From: Labilithrix luteola
Lineage (GTDB): Bacteria; Myxococcota_A; Polyangia; Polyangiales; Polyangiaceae
DNA length: 64,000 nucleotides
Direction: 5' to 3'
NCBI RefSeq assembly: GCF_001263205.1
Contig: NZ_CP012333.1
Span: 2,728,001 to 2,792,000, forward strand
Made by a program: the position numbers and the translations under genes. Shown here piece after piece: positions 9,606-19,108 of the stretch; within the stretch, counting starts at the first letter, position 1; each line of letters opens with the position of its first letter. Under the pieces are notes generated by a model, which had not been told where the DNA came from, made no database searches, and saw only the letters and a program-made list of their open reading frames with translations.

Positions 9606-12600
9606 TGGCTTCCCTCCGAGGACGCCGACAGTCCGTATTGTTTCACGAGTTGAGACAGGCGCGGGCGTTTCATTCCCAAAAGCGACGCTGCCCTCGTGAT
9701 GTTTCCCTTGGTCTCTGCGAGCGCGCGCGCAATGCAGTCGCGCTCGATCTGACGCTTCATGTCGGAGAGAGAGACCGCACCTTGCCGTACCTGTGCGTAC
9801 GCCACGGCGGTGGCCCCGGACTCCGATTCGGGCAAGGCGCCCGAGTCGTCCGAGTCGTCGTCTCCGAAGAACTCGTTGCCCGATAGCGTGGAGAGCGTGG
9901 CGGTGGGCGCCGGGAGCAAGTTGGCGCGAACGGACATCGGCACGCCCTGCGAGACCGGACCGGCCTGCGCGAGCACCCGAAGATCTTCCACGTTGTCGAT
10001 CAAGTCCGACACTCCGATGACCCGCCCTTCGGCGAACAGCGAGACCGCCCGGAGGACGTTCTCGAGCTCGCGAATGTTACCTGGCCATCGATGGCGACAA
10101 AGCAACTCCACTGCATCATGTGTGAGGGATTTCGGCTCCTCGTTGCGCTCTACACCGATGCGGTGGAGCAAGTGCTCGGCGATTTTCGGCAGGTCGCCAA
10201 GACGTGCGCGCAGCGCCGGCACTTCGAGCGTGATGCCACGGAGTCGGTAATAGAGGTCTTCGCGGAACTCGCCGCGCTCGACCATCGCCTTCAGGTCGCG
10301 ATGGGTTGCGCAAACGACGCGCACGTTGGCGCGAATGGCCTGCGTTCCGCCGACGCGCTCGAACGTGCGCTCCTGGAGCACGCGAAGGAGCGCCACCTGG
10401 GTGCGGGCCGAGATGTCGCCGATCTCGTCGAGGAAGAGCGTTCCGCCCTCGGCCATCTCGAAGCGGCCGCGACGACGCGCGCTCGCGCCGGTGAACGCGC
10501 CCTTCTCGTGTCCGAAGAGCTCGGAGAGGAGGAGGGTTTCGACGAGGGCCGCGCAGTTGACGCTGACGAGCGGGCCGGTCGCGCGATCGCTCGCGCGGTG
10601 CAGCGCGTCGGCCACGAGCTCCTTGCCCGTGCCGCTCTCGCCGCGGATGAGGACCGTGCTGTTCGAACGCGCGACCTTGCGGATCGCGACGTTGAGCGCA
10701 CGCATCTGGGGATCGTCGCCAATGATCTCGCGCGAACTCGGCTCGGGCCGAAGCGAGGCCGGCATCGAGGCGGCGAACGAACGAGGCGCTTCCTCTTCGA
10801 GCGTGCCCGATTCGTGGTTCGCGAGCGAAGCCTGGAGCCGTGAGAGCGCGACCAGCTCGCCCTTCGCGAGGAACGCGGCGCGGACCTCGGAAGACAGGCC
10901 GGACGCCACTTGGTCGCGCACCACAGTGGCGCGCGAACAGTGCGCGAGCGCTCCGTGCAGATCACCCGCGTCGCGATGGATGTTGGCGAGGAGCACGTGG
11001 ATCTCGAAGAGGAGGTCTTCCTCACCGGACGTACGCGCGAGCGCGAGCGCGGCTTCCGCCGACTCGAGCGACTCTTGACCGAGCGCGCGGCGGTAGAGCG
11101 ACCGGAGAATCGCCACCTCGGCGCGACCACGCAGGTTCGTCACCCGCGCTTCGGCCTTCGCGAGCGTGTCGGCCGCGAGCTGGAGATCGCCGTCTTCGAG
11201 GGCCACGCGAACGGACGCGAGGAACGCTTCGGGAAGTCGGTCGCCGAGATCGTTGGCGGCTTCGGCGTCCACGATCGCGGCATCGACCTCGCGACGCGCG
11301 AGGGCCGTATTGCCGCGCGAAACGGCGATTCCGGCAGCCACGACCGCGAGGTGCGAGGCGGCTACAGCGGCCGCTCGTCCACCGAGGATGCGACGACCGA
11401 AGGCCACCGCGTGGTCGGCGTGCTCGACGAGGCCCAATCGCAGGCGCAGCTCGGCGAGGTTCGCCAAGGTACGCGCCGAGGCGATGCGACCGCGCAGGGC
11501 TTGCGGATAGCGGGTGGTCGCCTCCCAGTGGGCGAGCGCCGCGGCGTAGTCGTGACGGCGGTACGCGATGACCGCGAGGTTCGAGTGCGCATGGGCGCAG
11601 GCGCGGTGCTGGTGGATGCGCGTGCCGTCCTCGAGAACGCGTTCGAGCGCGGTGCGCGAGTCTTCGAGCATGCCCTTCGACATGAGGGCGATGGCGCGGT
11701 TCAGGCGGGCACGCAGCTCGGCGATGACCTCTCCGGCCGCCGACGCCGTGAGTGCGTCTTCGGCGAAGTGCTCGTCGGCTTCGTCCCAGCGAGCTTCGGC
11801 GAGGTGCACCTTGCCGAGCGCATTGCGTCCCGCGAGACGCGTGGTGGACGTCGCCGCGAGGTTGATGCAGGAGCGAGCGTATTCCTTGGCGAGCGCGCGA
11901 TCGCCGGCGAGGTAGCTCACCTCGGCGAGATCGGCAGAGATGCGCGCGCGAAGCTCGTCGCTGTCGGCCGACGCGAGCGCCTTGCCGAGCGCGACGCGCG
12001 ATGCCACGACGTCGCCGAGCTGCATGAGCGCGCGGCCCATGAGCAAGCTGACTTCCGGGTCTCCCGGACGAAGCGCCGCAGCGCTCTCGCACCAGCGCTG
12101 CGCGTCGGACGCTTCGCCCATCGCGAGGAGTCGCTCCGCCGTGCGGACACGAAGAGCGAGACCTCCCGCATCGGTCATGCGCGTCACCGCGGTGAACCAG
12201 CGGGCGGTGAGCTCGCGAGCAGCCTCCGAGCCATCGGTCGCGGCGATGGCCTTGCCGATGAGTGCGTCGGCGTCGTCCACACGGCCCATCGCGACGTGGA
12301 GCTCGGCGGCGCGCGCGAACGCCCAAGGATCCGACTCGAATCCACTGCCGCCAAGCATCTTCGCAGCGGCGAGACGAGCAGCGTCGGTGACGTCCGCCTC
12401 GAGCGCCTTCGCGAACGCGGGAAGGACGGTCACGAAGCCGCCCGCATGAACGACCGCGCCTTCGCGGACGAGCTCGTCGACGACCGGGCCGATCGACGCA
12501 GGAGCGACGAGCTCCTGGAGGGTGGCGACGGGAATCGAACGACCGGCCGAGACGAGCGCCGCGAGAAGCTCGCGAGCCTCGACTCCAAGATCGCGGGGCG

Positions 12601-13435
12601 ACGGCGGCGGAGCGAGCGACGCGCGACGAGCGGATGCCCACCACGCCTCGAGCGAAGCGATGTCGGCCGCGGGAAGGTCGACGAGCGCCTCGTCGGCGAT
12701 GGCGCCGAGCCAGCGCGATTTGTCGGAGGGCTCGAGGCTGCCGCTCATCTCGAAGACGGTGCCCTCGAGCGAAGTCTCTTCCATCGTGAGCGTCGTGAGA
12801 ACGACGATGGTGAGCGAACGGCCGCCGACGCGAGCCATCTCGGCGAGGACCGCGCGGTCCCACGGGGAGACCGCGGCGCTCGTCACGATCGCGGCGCGAC
12901 GCGTGACGGCGGCATCGACGATCGCCGACGCGCACGACGGCGGGTCCGTCGGCACGACGCCCATCCCGAGCTGACTGGCGATCTCACGCGTGAGCGGAAC
13001 GCCGATGCGCCCTTCGGCGGAGACCTCCACCGGGGTCATGCCGCTCGTCCGGAGACGGCGACAGACGTGAGCGATGATCGAGCCGTGCGCCTCGAGAGGC
13101 GCGCGAACGATCAAGACCCCGGGCGAAGGCGCCACGATCCGTTCGTCGAGATCGACGAACCCTCGCGCAACGCCGCGCGACGTGTCCGCGCCGCCAGAGC
13201 CAGAGACGGGAGCCGAAACCAGGGAGAGGGGTGCGGAGAGAGCCAAGCCGTCGAACCCTAGCGGAAGAATGCCCCTGTTCAAGGACGGCGACGGCCTCCC
13301 AGGCGTCTCTCCGTTGTCACCCCCGAAGGGCTGAGAACGGTTGACGATTCCGAGAGACTGACGATCCGTCCAGCCTTCCCTCATGATGCCGAGGGAGTCG
13401 CCCGCGTCTCGACCTTCCACGCGCCGCGACGGCAT
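9602..13435 (-). CDS. Large sigma-54-dependent activator with NTPase-like and TPR regions
   Basis: 1277 aa. Order of parts: a disordered N-terminus (1-75); a STAND/AAA-like region (about 80-300) where the expected P-loop position reads IVRAPLEAHGS, without GK[ST]; a long helical TPR array (about 310-880); a complete sigma-54 AAA+ domain (about 911-1155) with Walker A GESGTGKE (about 932-939), GAFTGA and the Walker B run LFLDEIGD; and a C-terminal Fis-type helix-turn-helix (about 1235-1265). It should activate RpoN promoters in response to a signal sensed through the TPR region rather than phosphorylation, as no receiver domain is present. The start is uncertain: no good ribosome site precedes 13435 or the internal ATG at 13384. 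Confidence 0.85.
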   Translation of the reverse strand: MPSRRVEGRDAGDSLGIMREGWTDRQSLGIVNRSQPFGGDNGETPGRPSPSLNRGILPLGFDGLALSAPLSLVSAPVSGSGGADTSRGVARGFVDLDERIVAPSPGVLIVRAPLEAHGSIIAHVCRRLRTSGMTPVEVSAEGRIGVPLTREIASQLGMGVVPTDPPSCASAIVDAAVTRRAAIVTSAAVSPWDRAVLAEMARVGGRSLTIVVLTTLTMEETSLEGTVFEMSGSLEPSDKSRWLGAIADEALVDLPAADIASLEAWWASARRASLAPPPSPRDLGVEARELLAALVSAGRSIPVATLQELVAPASIGPVVDELVREGAVVHAGGFVTVLPAFAKALEADVTDAARLAAAKMLGGSGFESDPWAFARAAELHVAMGRVDDADALIGKAIAATDGSEAARELTARWFTAVTRMTDAGGLALRVRTAERLLAMGEASDAQRWCESAAALRPGDPEVSLLMGRALMQLGDVVASRVALGKALASADSDELRARISADLAEVSYLAGDRALAKEYARSCINLAATSTTRLAGRNALGKVHLAEARWDEADEHFAEDALTASAAGEVIAELRARLNRAIALMSKGMLEDSRTALERVLEDGTRIHQHRACAHAHSNLAVIAYRRHDYAAALAHWEATTRYPQALRGRIASARTLANLAELRLRLGLVEHADHAVAFGRRILGGRAAAVAASHLAVVAAGIAVSRGNTALARREVDAAIVDAEAANDLGDRLPEAFLASVRVALEDGDLQLAADTLAKAEARVTNLRGRAEVAILRSLYRRALGQESLESAEAALALARTSGEEDLLFEIHVLLANIHRDAGDLHGALAHCSRATVVRDQVASGLSSEVRAAFLAKGELVALSRLQASLANHESGTLEEEAPRSFAASMPASLRPEPSSREIIGDDPQMRALNVAIRKVARSNSTVLIRGESGTGKELVADALHRASDRATGPLVSVNCAALVETLLLSELFGHEKGAFTGASARRRGRFEMAEGGTLFLDEIGDISARTQVALLRVLQERTFERVGGTQAIRANVRVVCATHRDLKAMVERGEFREDLYYRLRGITLEVPALRARLGDLPKIAEHLLHRIGVERNEEPKSLTHDAVELLCRHRWPGNIRELENVLRAVSLFAEGRVIGVSDLIDNVEDLRVLAQAGPVSQGVPMSVRANLLPAPTATLSTLSGNEFFGDDDSDDSGALPESESGATAVAYAQVRQGAVSLSDMKRQIERDCIARALAETKGNITRAASLLGMKRPRLSQLVKQYGLSASSEGSQ

Positions 13436-13518
13436 TTCGTAGTTGCAAGAGCTGAACCAACGAGAAATGCCGAAATTTCACATTTTCGTGTCGGATCCGC
13501 CCCTGCCTCGTTAGTCAA

Positions 13519-14403
13519 TCAACGGGCCGATCGTCGTGACTGCGCACGCCCGTGCGCCGGCCGACGCTTGGTCGTCGGAGCTACGGCCGAGCCTGCTCTG
13601 GTCAGCACCGTCTCCATGGCGTCGAAGTTCGAGGCCGGTGCGTCAGCCAAGGTGCGCGCAAGGGGGAGTTGCGCCCACGCGCTGGCGATGAACAGGGGAA
13701 GCGCCTCGGGAAGACGCTCGCGAAGCAGTCCGATCTGCCGCTCGATCGCGCCCGCATCGCCGCGTCGGACCGGACCGGTCAGCGCGTCGGGGAATCCGAG
13801 CTTCTCGACGTTCTCGGCAACGCTCCGCAGAAGCGGCCCCAGCATCTTCGGTGCTTCCTCACGCGGCACGCCGGCAACGACGAGGAGCTCCTCTCCGATC
13901 GCCGCGAGAGCCGCCGCGCCGTTGGCCACGAGACCCGCGGCAGCGTGGTAGCCGATGGTGTCGAGCTTCGCGAAGGTGCGCGGCGTCATCCCCAGAAGCT
14001 TCGCGAGGGAGCGGGCGGCCTTCTCGGCCTTGGGATCGCCCTTGGCGTGCACCTGACCGCGCGTGAGGGTCGGAAAGAACGTGCGCGAGGCGAACGAGAT
14101 CATCGGGTGCATCTGGGCAACGCCCGCCGTGACGGGTCGAAGCGGCGCGAGAGCGTCGGCCGGAAGCGCTCCGGCGTTGTGCAGGACGACGGTCTTGCGA
14201 GAGACGAGCCCCGACGCGGCGAGCTTCTCGGCGAGTGGCCCGAGCTCGCGATCGCGGACGGCGAGAACGAGGACGTCGGCATCGATGCGAGCCTTGGGCA
14301 GACCTTTGCGCGCCGGGCGCAGGGTGACGTCGACCTTCTTCTCGCGTAGCCCCTGTGCGAGAGCCCTTCCGACCTTGCCGGCCCCGAGAACGAACACCTT
14401 CAT
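13519..14403 (-). CDS. Rossmann-like / DUF2520 dehydrogenase-family protein
   Basis: 294 aa. The N-terminal Rossmann fold shows GAGKVG (7-12) and a beta-alpha-beta pattern. The C-terminal helical domain with GYHAAAGLVANGAAAL and GPVRRGDAGAI matches DUF2520, which is related to ProC-type and 6-phosphogluconate dehydrogenases. The ATG at 14403 is chosen because the Rossmann strand MKVFVLGAG begins directly; a longer version adds a basic, unrelated stretch. The reaction is unknown for this family; NAD(P)-dependent oxidoreduction is expected. It lies downstream of nadD on the same strand, 32 bases away, probably one transcript. Confidence 0.78.
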   Translation of the reverse strand: MKVFVLGAGKVGRALAQGLREKKVDVTLRPARKGLPKARIDADVLVLAVRDRELGPLAEKLAASGLVSRKTVVLHNAGALPADALAPLRPVTAGVAQMHPMISFASRTFFPTLTRGQVHAKGDPKAEKAARSLAKLLGMTPRTFAKLDTIGYHAAAGLVANGAAALAAIGEELLVVAGVPREEAPKMLGPLLRSVAENVEKLGFPDALTGPVRRGDAGAIERQIGLLRERLPEALPLFIASAWAQLPLARTLADAPASNFDAMETVLTRAGSAVAPTTKRRPAHGRAQSRRSAR

Positions 14404-14435
14404 GCGGGCGAGATCGCGTCGAGTCCGGCCGGGCG

Positions 14436-15005
14436 TCAAGCGCTCGCGTAGAGCTTCTTGTCACGCGCGTACGCCAGGACCTCGCGCGGAACGAGCGGCT
14501 CGAGGTCGTCCCACTTGCCGGCCGCGATCATGGCTCGCACTTCGGTGCTCGAAATCTGAGGGAGAACCGCGGGCGGCGCGCCGTCGTACGTGACGCCCAC
14601 CCGCCCGAGGACGATCGGTGGAGCGAGCTTCGCGATGCGGTCGAAGCCGTACCACTTCGACGACTCCATCATGAGGTCGGCCCCCATCACGAAGCGCATA
14701 TTCCACGAAGGGTGCTGGGACCGAAGATGCTCGAGGGTCCGGAGCGTACGGCTCTCGCCTCCGAGCTCCTCCTCGACGCGCGAGACCTCGACCCGCGGCA
14801 AGAAGCCCATCGCGAGCTCGCACATGCGAACCCGGTCCTCGTAGGGGGCGAGCGACTTCGCGAACGGGTGCTGGAACGTCGGCACGACCAGAATCCGCTC
14901 GACCTCGAAGCGCGACAGCACGACGGACATCGCGAGGACGTGCGCGAGATGAGGAGGATTGAAGCTCCCACCGAAGATCGCCGTGATCGCGCCGTTCGTG
15001 GTCAT
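14436..15005 (-). CDS. nadD: Nicotinate-nucleotide adenylyltransferase
   Basis: 189 aa, usual length. Transfers AMP to nicotinate mononucleotide in NAD biosynthesis. The nucleotidyl-transferase motif GGSFNPPHLAH is at 12-22 and the ISSTEVR motif at 151-157. A nadE gene begins at the far end of the window, but the two are 48 kb apart. The DUF2520 gene follows on the same strand. Confidence 0.92.
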   Translation of the reverse strand: MTTNGAITAIFGGSFNPPHLAHVLAMSVVLSRFEVERILVVPTFQHPFAKSLAPYEDRVRMCELAMGFLPRVEVSRVEEELGGESRTLRTLEHLRSQHPSWNMRFVMGADLMMESSKWYGFDRIAKLAPPIVLGRVGVTYDGAPPAVLPQISSTEVRAMIAAGKWDDLEPLVPREVLAYARDKKLYASA

Positions 15006-15190
15006 CGCCTCGAACTCCGCTCGAGCTTGAGCACGAGGAGCTCGGCCGCAGCGCGAGGACGTGATCCGGCCCGTCCAGAACGAGCGCGGTCGAACGCTAC
15101 CGTGCCGAGAAGAACGAAACGCATACCCTCTCGACAGTCTCCCGAGGCCCTCGTGGAAAGTAAAGGGTAGTATCCGCGCGCCCGCACGCC

Positions 15191-16507
15191 ATGCCTGACC
15201 CGACCGATCGCAAGAGCCCCTATCGACTCACGGCGCCGAAGAACCCGATCACCATCACACTCGATGGTGAGCCCGTGCTCGCCGAACGCGGCGAACCCGT
15301 CGCGGCGGCGCTGGTCGCGGCCGACAAGCTCACGCTGGCGCGCAGTCCGAAGTTCCACCGCCCGCGCGGACCGTCGTGCTTCCGCGCCGCGTGCGACGGC
15401 TGCCTCGCCCGCGTGAACGACGATCCGAACATGATGACCTGCATGGTCCCCGCGGAAGAGGGCATGGCGGTCGTCACGCAGAACCGCCTTGGACCGCGCG
15501 AGGCCGACTTCCTCCGCATGACCGACTGGTTCTTCCCCGATGGAATGAACCACCACGAGATCTTCGCGGGCATCCCCGGCGTCCAGAACGTGATGCAGAT
15601 GTTCGCGCGACGCGTCGCCGGCCTCGGAAAGCTCCCGGCCGAAGCGCTCGCTCCGCGCAAGGCGCAGCGTCGCGAGGTCGATGCCGTCGTGGTCGGCTCG
15701 GGCCCCTCCGGCATGGCCATCGCCGTCGAGCTCGTGCGCGCCGGCCGCCGCGTCGAGGTTCTCGACGATCAGATCGTGCACGGCGGCGGCCTCGAGGCCC
15801 TCGCTGGCACCGCCAAGAACGCCTTCGCCGCGCTGAGGCATTCGTTCGACGACGCCGTGGCCCGCGGTAGCGTCACACTCCGCACGCGCACCGTCGCCGG
15901 CGCCATCTACAGCCGTGACCTGCTCGTCGTCGGTGACGAAGGTGCCGAGCTCGTGCGCGCACGCGACGTCGTCTTCGCATGCGGCGGGCACGACGGCGTT
16001 CTCGCGTTCGAGGGCAACGACATGCCCGGCATCATGAGTGCGCGCGCCGCGGGCTTTCTCCTCTCGCGCGGGATCCTCGCCGGGAAAAACCCGGTTGTGG
16101 TGATCGCGGAAGGTGGCGGAACGTTCGGTGAGGCCTACGCGGCCGCCTTCGAGCGCGCCACGATCGAGCTCGGCAGCGACGTCTCGGTCGAAGTGGTGCG
16201 CGGCGAGCCGCTGCGTGCACGCGGTCAGAATCGCGTGAAGGACGTCCTCGTGCGCACGCCAAACGGCGATCGCGAGTTCATCACCGACGCCGTTCTCGTC
16301 GACGCAGCACGTTCTCCTGCCTACGAGCTCGCCGCACAGGCGGGAGCCACGGTGAAGCACGAGCCCCGCGGCTTCGTCGTCCAGACCGACCGAGGCCGCA
16401 TCGCCGAAGGCGTGTGGGCGGTCGGTGAGCTGGTGGGCGTTCCCTTCGAGGTGAGCGCCATCCACGCCGACGCGAAGCGCACGGCCGAGCACATCGCCGG
16501 CGGCTGA
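15191..16507 (+). CDS. FAD-dependent oxidoreductase with N-terminal [2Fe-2S] domain
   Basis: 438 aa. Residues 18-100 form a ferredoxin-like domain with cysteines C63, C68, C71 and C84 (C-x4-C-x2-C-x12-C), the plant-type [2Fe-2S] pattern. A pyridine-nucleotide/FAD Rossmann fold follows, with GSGPSG at about 169-174. The arrangement matches the N-terminal two thirds of sarcosine oxidase alpha subunits and HcnB/opine-oxidase-like proteins, but the C-terminal aminomethyl-transferase (GcvT) domain is absent. No partner beta subunit is adjacent. The substrate is unknown, most likely an amine or amino acid derivative. The ATG at 15191 has no clear ribosome site. Confidence 0.85.
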   Translation: MPDPTDRKSPYRLTAPKNPITITLDGEPVLAERGEPVAAALVAADKLTLARSPKFHRPRGPSCFRAACDGCLARVNDDPNMMTCMVPAEEGMAVVTQNRLGPREADFLRMTDWFFPDGMNHHEIFAGIPGVQNVMQMFARRVAGLGKLPAEALAPRKAQRREVDAVVVGSGPSGMAIAVELVRAGRRVEVLDDQIVHGGGLEALAGTAKNAFAALRHSFDDAVARGSVTLRTRTVAGAIYSRDLLVVGDEGAELVRARDVVFACGGHDGVLAFEGNDMPGIMSARAAGFLLSRGILAGKNPVVVIAEGGGTFGEAYAAAFERATIELGSDVSVEVVRGEPLRARGQNRVKDVLVRTPNGDREFITDAVLVDAARSPAYELAAQAGATVKHEPRGFVVQTDRGRIAEGVWAVGELVGVPFEVSAIHADAKRTAEHIAGG

Positions 16508-16518
16508 CGCTCGCGCGA

Positions 16519-17295
16519 TCAGTCGTCGACGAGCGCGCCGAAGAGGCCGAGACCGAGAAGCAGCGTGATGACGGCCGAGGCGCCCATCAAGCCGACGAAG
16601 CCGGAATAGGACTCGAACGGTTGCGCCTCGAACGCTTTGCGCGTTCCGACGACGCCGCAGATCAACACGGGCGACAACAGCGGAAAGAGCACGATCGCGA
16701 GCACGAGGTCGCGGGCGCGTGTTCGCACGGTCATCGCCCCGAAGAGCGTTCCGACGAGCGACAACGACAGCGTGCCGAGCACGAGCATGCCGAGAAACGC
16801 CGAGCCGTGGAGGCTCGCCGTCTCGCTCGCTCGAACGAGCTCCTCGGCAGGCGACAGGCCGCCGCGCGGCACCGTGTTCGAGAAGTCGATGTGGAAGAGG
16901 AACATGCAGAGGGCGACGAGCGGCACCTCGATGACCACGATCATCGCGAAGGTCGCGAGCGCCTTGCCGAGGAAGATCGATGCACGCGGCACGGGCGCCA
17001 CGAGCAGCCCGGTCAGCGCGGACTCGTCGCGTTCGCGTTGCCAGACGCGACCGAAGGAGAGAACGGCCGCGAAAAAGACGGTGATCCAGATCGTGCCGGC
17101 CGCCGTGCTCGGGTTCGTCGCATCGTTGACGTGGAACGCCATGCTCGCGAGGAACCCGATCATCACGGAGAAGACCCCAGCCGTCGCGACGATCTCGCCC
17201 GTGCGCATTTCGATGCGCAGATCTTTGCGGAAGATCTCCCAGGCGACGTTGATCGGTCCAGGACGGGGACGCCGTCTTACTGCATCGGAACCCAT
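16519..17295 (-). CDS. ccmB: Heme exporter protein B
   Basis: 258 aa membrane protein with six hydrophobic segments and the CcmB family layout: an N-terminal EIFRKDLRIEMRTGE stretch, then WQRERDESALTGLLVAPV after the second helix. It is the membrane component of the CcmABC complex used in cytochrome c maturation (system I). CcmA, CcmC and the other ccm genes are not in this window, so the gene is separated from its usual cluster. It ends 11 bases from the convergent oxidoreductase gene. A 12 bp palindrome lies just upstream of the start. Confidence 0.85.
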   Translation of the reverse strand: MGSDAVRRRPRPGPINVAWEIFRKDLRIEMRTGEIVATAGVFSVMIGFLASMAFHVNDATNPSTAAGTIWITVFFAAVLSFGRVWQRERDESALTGLLVAPVPRASIFLGKALATFAMIVVIEVPLVALCMFLFHIDFSNTVPRGGLSPAEELVRASETASLHGSAFLGMLVLGTLSLSLVGTLFGAMTVRTRARDLVLAIVLFPLLSPVLICGVVGTRKAFEAQPFESYSGFVGLMGASAVITLLLGLGLFGALVDD

Positions 17296-17320
17296 GAGCG
17301 GCCCGATGCTACACGGACGT

Positions 17321-17332
17321 CCCGACGTCGGG
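17321..17332. promoter_or_regulatory. 12 bp perfect palindrome upstream of ccmB
   Basis: CCCGACGTCGGG lies 26 bases upstream of the ccmB start and 17 bases after the Spy-like gene stop. It could be an operator or part of a terminator for the upstream gene. No T-run follows. Confidence 0.35.
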
Positions 17333-17348
17333 CGCTCTCAGTGACCGG

Positions 17349-18239
17349 TCAGTGGCCGAGCGGGCCCATTTCGCCCGAGTCCGCCATCTGACGGATCTTG
17401 TCGGCCGCGAGCTTGCGCTGCTCGGGGGTGAGGATCGGGAGGATCTTCTCGATGGTCCCGAGCATGCGCCCCGACATGTCCTTGCCGACTGCTTTCATGT
17501 GTTCGCCGCTCGGAAGCGAGTTCGCATCGAGCTTCTCGGAGCGGAATGCCTCGAACGCCGCCTTCGCGCGCTCGTGTCCGTCGTGGCCCTCGCGGAAGCG
17601 GAACCCCTTGCCGGCGCCGGACTTCTCGTGCTCGGCGTGGGCGCTCTTGAGCACGTCCTTGATCTGGGTGCGCTGCTCTTCGGTGAGCTTGAGGTCGTCG
17701 GCAAGCTGCTTCATGCGCGCGAAGCCGCCGCCATGCATGCCCTTGTGATCACCGTGCTTGCCCTTGAACTTCTGCTCCATCGCGTCGGCGAACGCGTTGC
17801 GCTGGTCGGCGTCGAGCAAGTCGTGGATGCGCACGAGCGCGGCCGGGTCCTGCGGCTGCGTCTTGTCCATGTCCGCCGAGATCTTGTCGAGGTTCGGCTG
17901 GAGCGCCGTGCGATCGATGCTCCCCTTCTCGACCTGATCGGCGACGGCCTTCCTCAGATCCTTGCGGTCGCTCGCGATGGCGACATGACGAGCTTCCGCG
18001 TCCTGCGCGATCTTCTCGAGCTCCGCGCGCTGGTCGGGGCGAAGCGAGACTTCGCCGAGCGCATCACCCACGTCCTTCACGAAGCCGTGCGTGTTGGCGC
18101 CGACCGGAGCCTTCGACAGAGCGCTCGCGCTGGTCTGGGGCGCCGTCTGTTCCACCTGACCGCTGCAACCTCCCAAGGCGAGCGAGCCAGCGACACCGAG
18201 CGCAAGAGAGAGGGAGAGAGCAACGGTTCCGAGCTTCAT
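17349..18239 (-). CDS. Spy/CpxP-like LTxxQ-repeat lipoprotein
   Basis: 296 aa. The start at 18239 gives a lipoprotein signal with lipobox LALGGC. The mature part is helical and charged, with three LTxxQ-type motifs, LRPDQR, LTEEQR and LTPEQR, each followed by an amphipathic helix, as in the Spy/CpxP periplasmic chaperone family. A His/Gly-rich loop (KGKHGDHKGMHGGG) separates the second and third repeats and could bind metal. It probably acts in envelope stress or protein folding, inferred from the motifs. It is divergent from the coiled-coil lipoprotein gene across a 336 bp gap. Confidence 0.75.
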   Translation of the reverse strand: MKLGTVALSLSLALGVAGSLALGGCSGQVEQTAPQTSASALSKAPVGANTHGFVKDVGDALGEVSLRPDQRAELEKIAQDAEARHVAIASDRKDLRKAVADQVEKGSIDRTALQPNLDKISADMDKTQPQDPAALVRIHDLLDADQRNAFADAMEQKFKGKHGDHKGMHGGGFARMKQLADDLKLTEEQRTQIKDVLKSAHAEHEKSGAGKGFRFREGHDGHERAKAAFEAFRSEKLDANSLPSGEHMKAVGKDMSGRMLGTIEKILPILTPEQRKLAADKIRQMADSGEMGPLGH

Positions 18240-18575
18240 TCGAACGACCTCCACGCCCAGTTTGACGCTGGACCAGTCCGTTCGTGTGCATCCGCGCCCG
18301 TAAAGAAGCGTAAACAAGACCGAACACACCGAAACAAGGGCACTTTTCGCAGCTCTTGGGCGGCCTGGTCGATCGACCGGAGCGCGACGAAAACCCGGAA
18401 AATCCAGGGTTTCGTGAAGATTGCGTGAAGAAGTGTGAACGAACCAGGCATGCGCCGGAGCGCGCGGGTCGGTCCTGACGCCGCCCGACGAGCAATGTCG
18501 CAGCTTGCAAGGCGCAATTCGAACGTCTGTCGAATTTCGATCACGCGGCTAACGGCCCGATGTTATCGCCTTCGC
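18240..18575. other. 336 bp divergent intergenic region
   Basis: Separates the Spy-like lipoprotein gene (minus) from the coiled-coil lipoprotein gene (plus). It contains locally AT-richer stretches and a short palindrome TCGAATTTCGA near 18533-18543 that could serve promoters in both directions. I see no credible gene, RNA gene or repeat in it. Confidence 0.5.
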
Positions 18576-19079
18576 ATGACCTCAACGAAGCTCCGTCACG
18601 TCGCACGCGCGCTCTCCACGCTGGTCGTCGCATCCGCGCTCGCGAGCGCTTCCCTGTCGTCGCTCGGCTGCAGCAACAAGGCCAAGGAAGAGGAGGCGAA
18701 GAAGGCTGCCGAGGCGCAGGCGCAAGCGGCCAAGGAGGCCGAGCAGAAGGCCACCGACGCGAAGAAGGCCGAGGAAGAGGCGCTCAACGCCAAGCATGCG
18801 GCGGAGCAGAAGAAGCTCCAGAGCCAGTTCGACGCGAACGATCGCAAGAGCACCTACCTCAAGGAGAAGGCAGGCAAGGCCACCGGCAACGCGAAGAAGA
18901 ACGCGGATGCGGCGGTCGCCGAGCTCGACAAGCGCCGCGCGACGGCGAGCGAGAGCATCAAGAACGTGCAGAGCGCAACGGGCGCCGCGTGGGACACCGC
19001 GAAGGCAAAGGCCGACGAAGACGTCGCCGCCTATGGCAAGGCCGTCGAGTCGCTCGAGCAGACCATCGCCACCAAGTAG
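18576..19079 (+). CDS. Coiled-coil lipoprotein
   Basis: 167 aa. Lipoprotein signal with lipobox SSLGC, then an almost uninterrupted Ala/Lys/Glu heptad region (about 30-165) predicted to be a long coiled coil. The composition resembles Lpp/OmpA-linker and TolA-like spacers. No enzyme motif. Followed 29 bases later by a peptidoglycan-binding domain gene on the same strand, suggesting a pair acting at the cell wall. The ATG at 18576 starts the signal peptide directly. Confidence 0.7.
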   Translation: MTSTKLRHVARALSTLVVASALASASLSSLGCSNKAKEEEAKKAAEAQAQAAKEAEQKATDAKKAEEEALNAKHAAEQKKLQSQFDANDRKSTYLKEKAGKATGNAKKNADAAVAELDKRRATASESIKNVQSATGAAWDTAKAKADEDVAAYGKAVESLEQTIATK

Positions 19080-19108
19080 CCATTCGGCAGATTGAACGGG
19101 AGGAACGA

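Noticed and set aside
10910..13261. Very long open frame on the plus strand opposite the large sigma-54 regulator
   Set aside because: Arg/Ala/Gly-rich translation with no family signature; the minus-strand protein has intact sigma-54 motifs throughout.
15002..16492. Long minus-strand open frame opposite the FAD oxidoreductase
   Set aside because: A shadow of the plus-strand gene, whose cysteine and Rossmann motifs are unambiguous.
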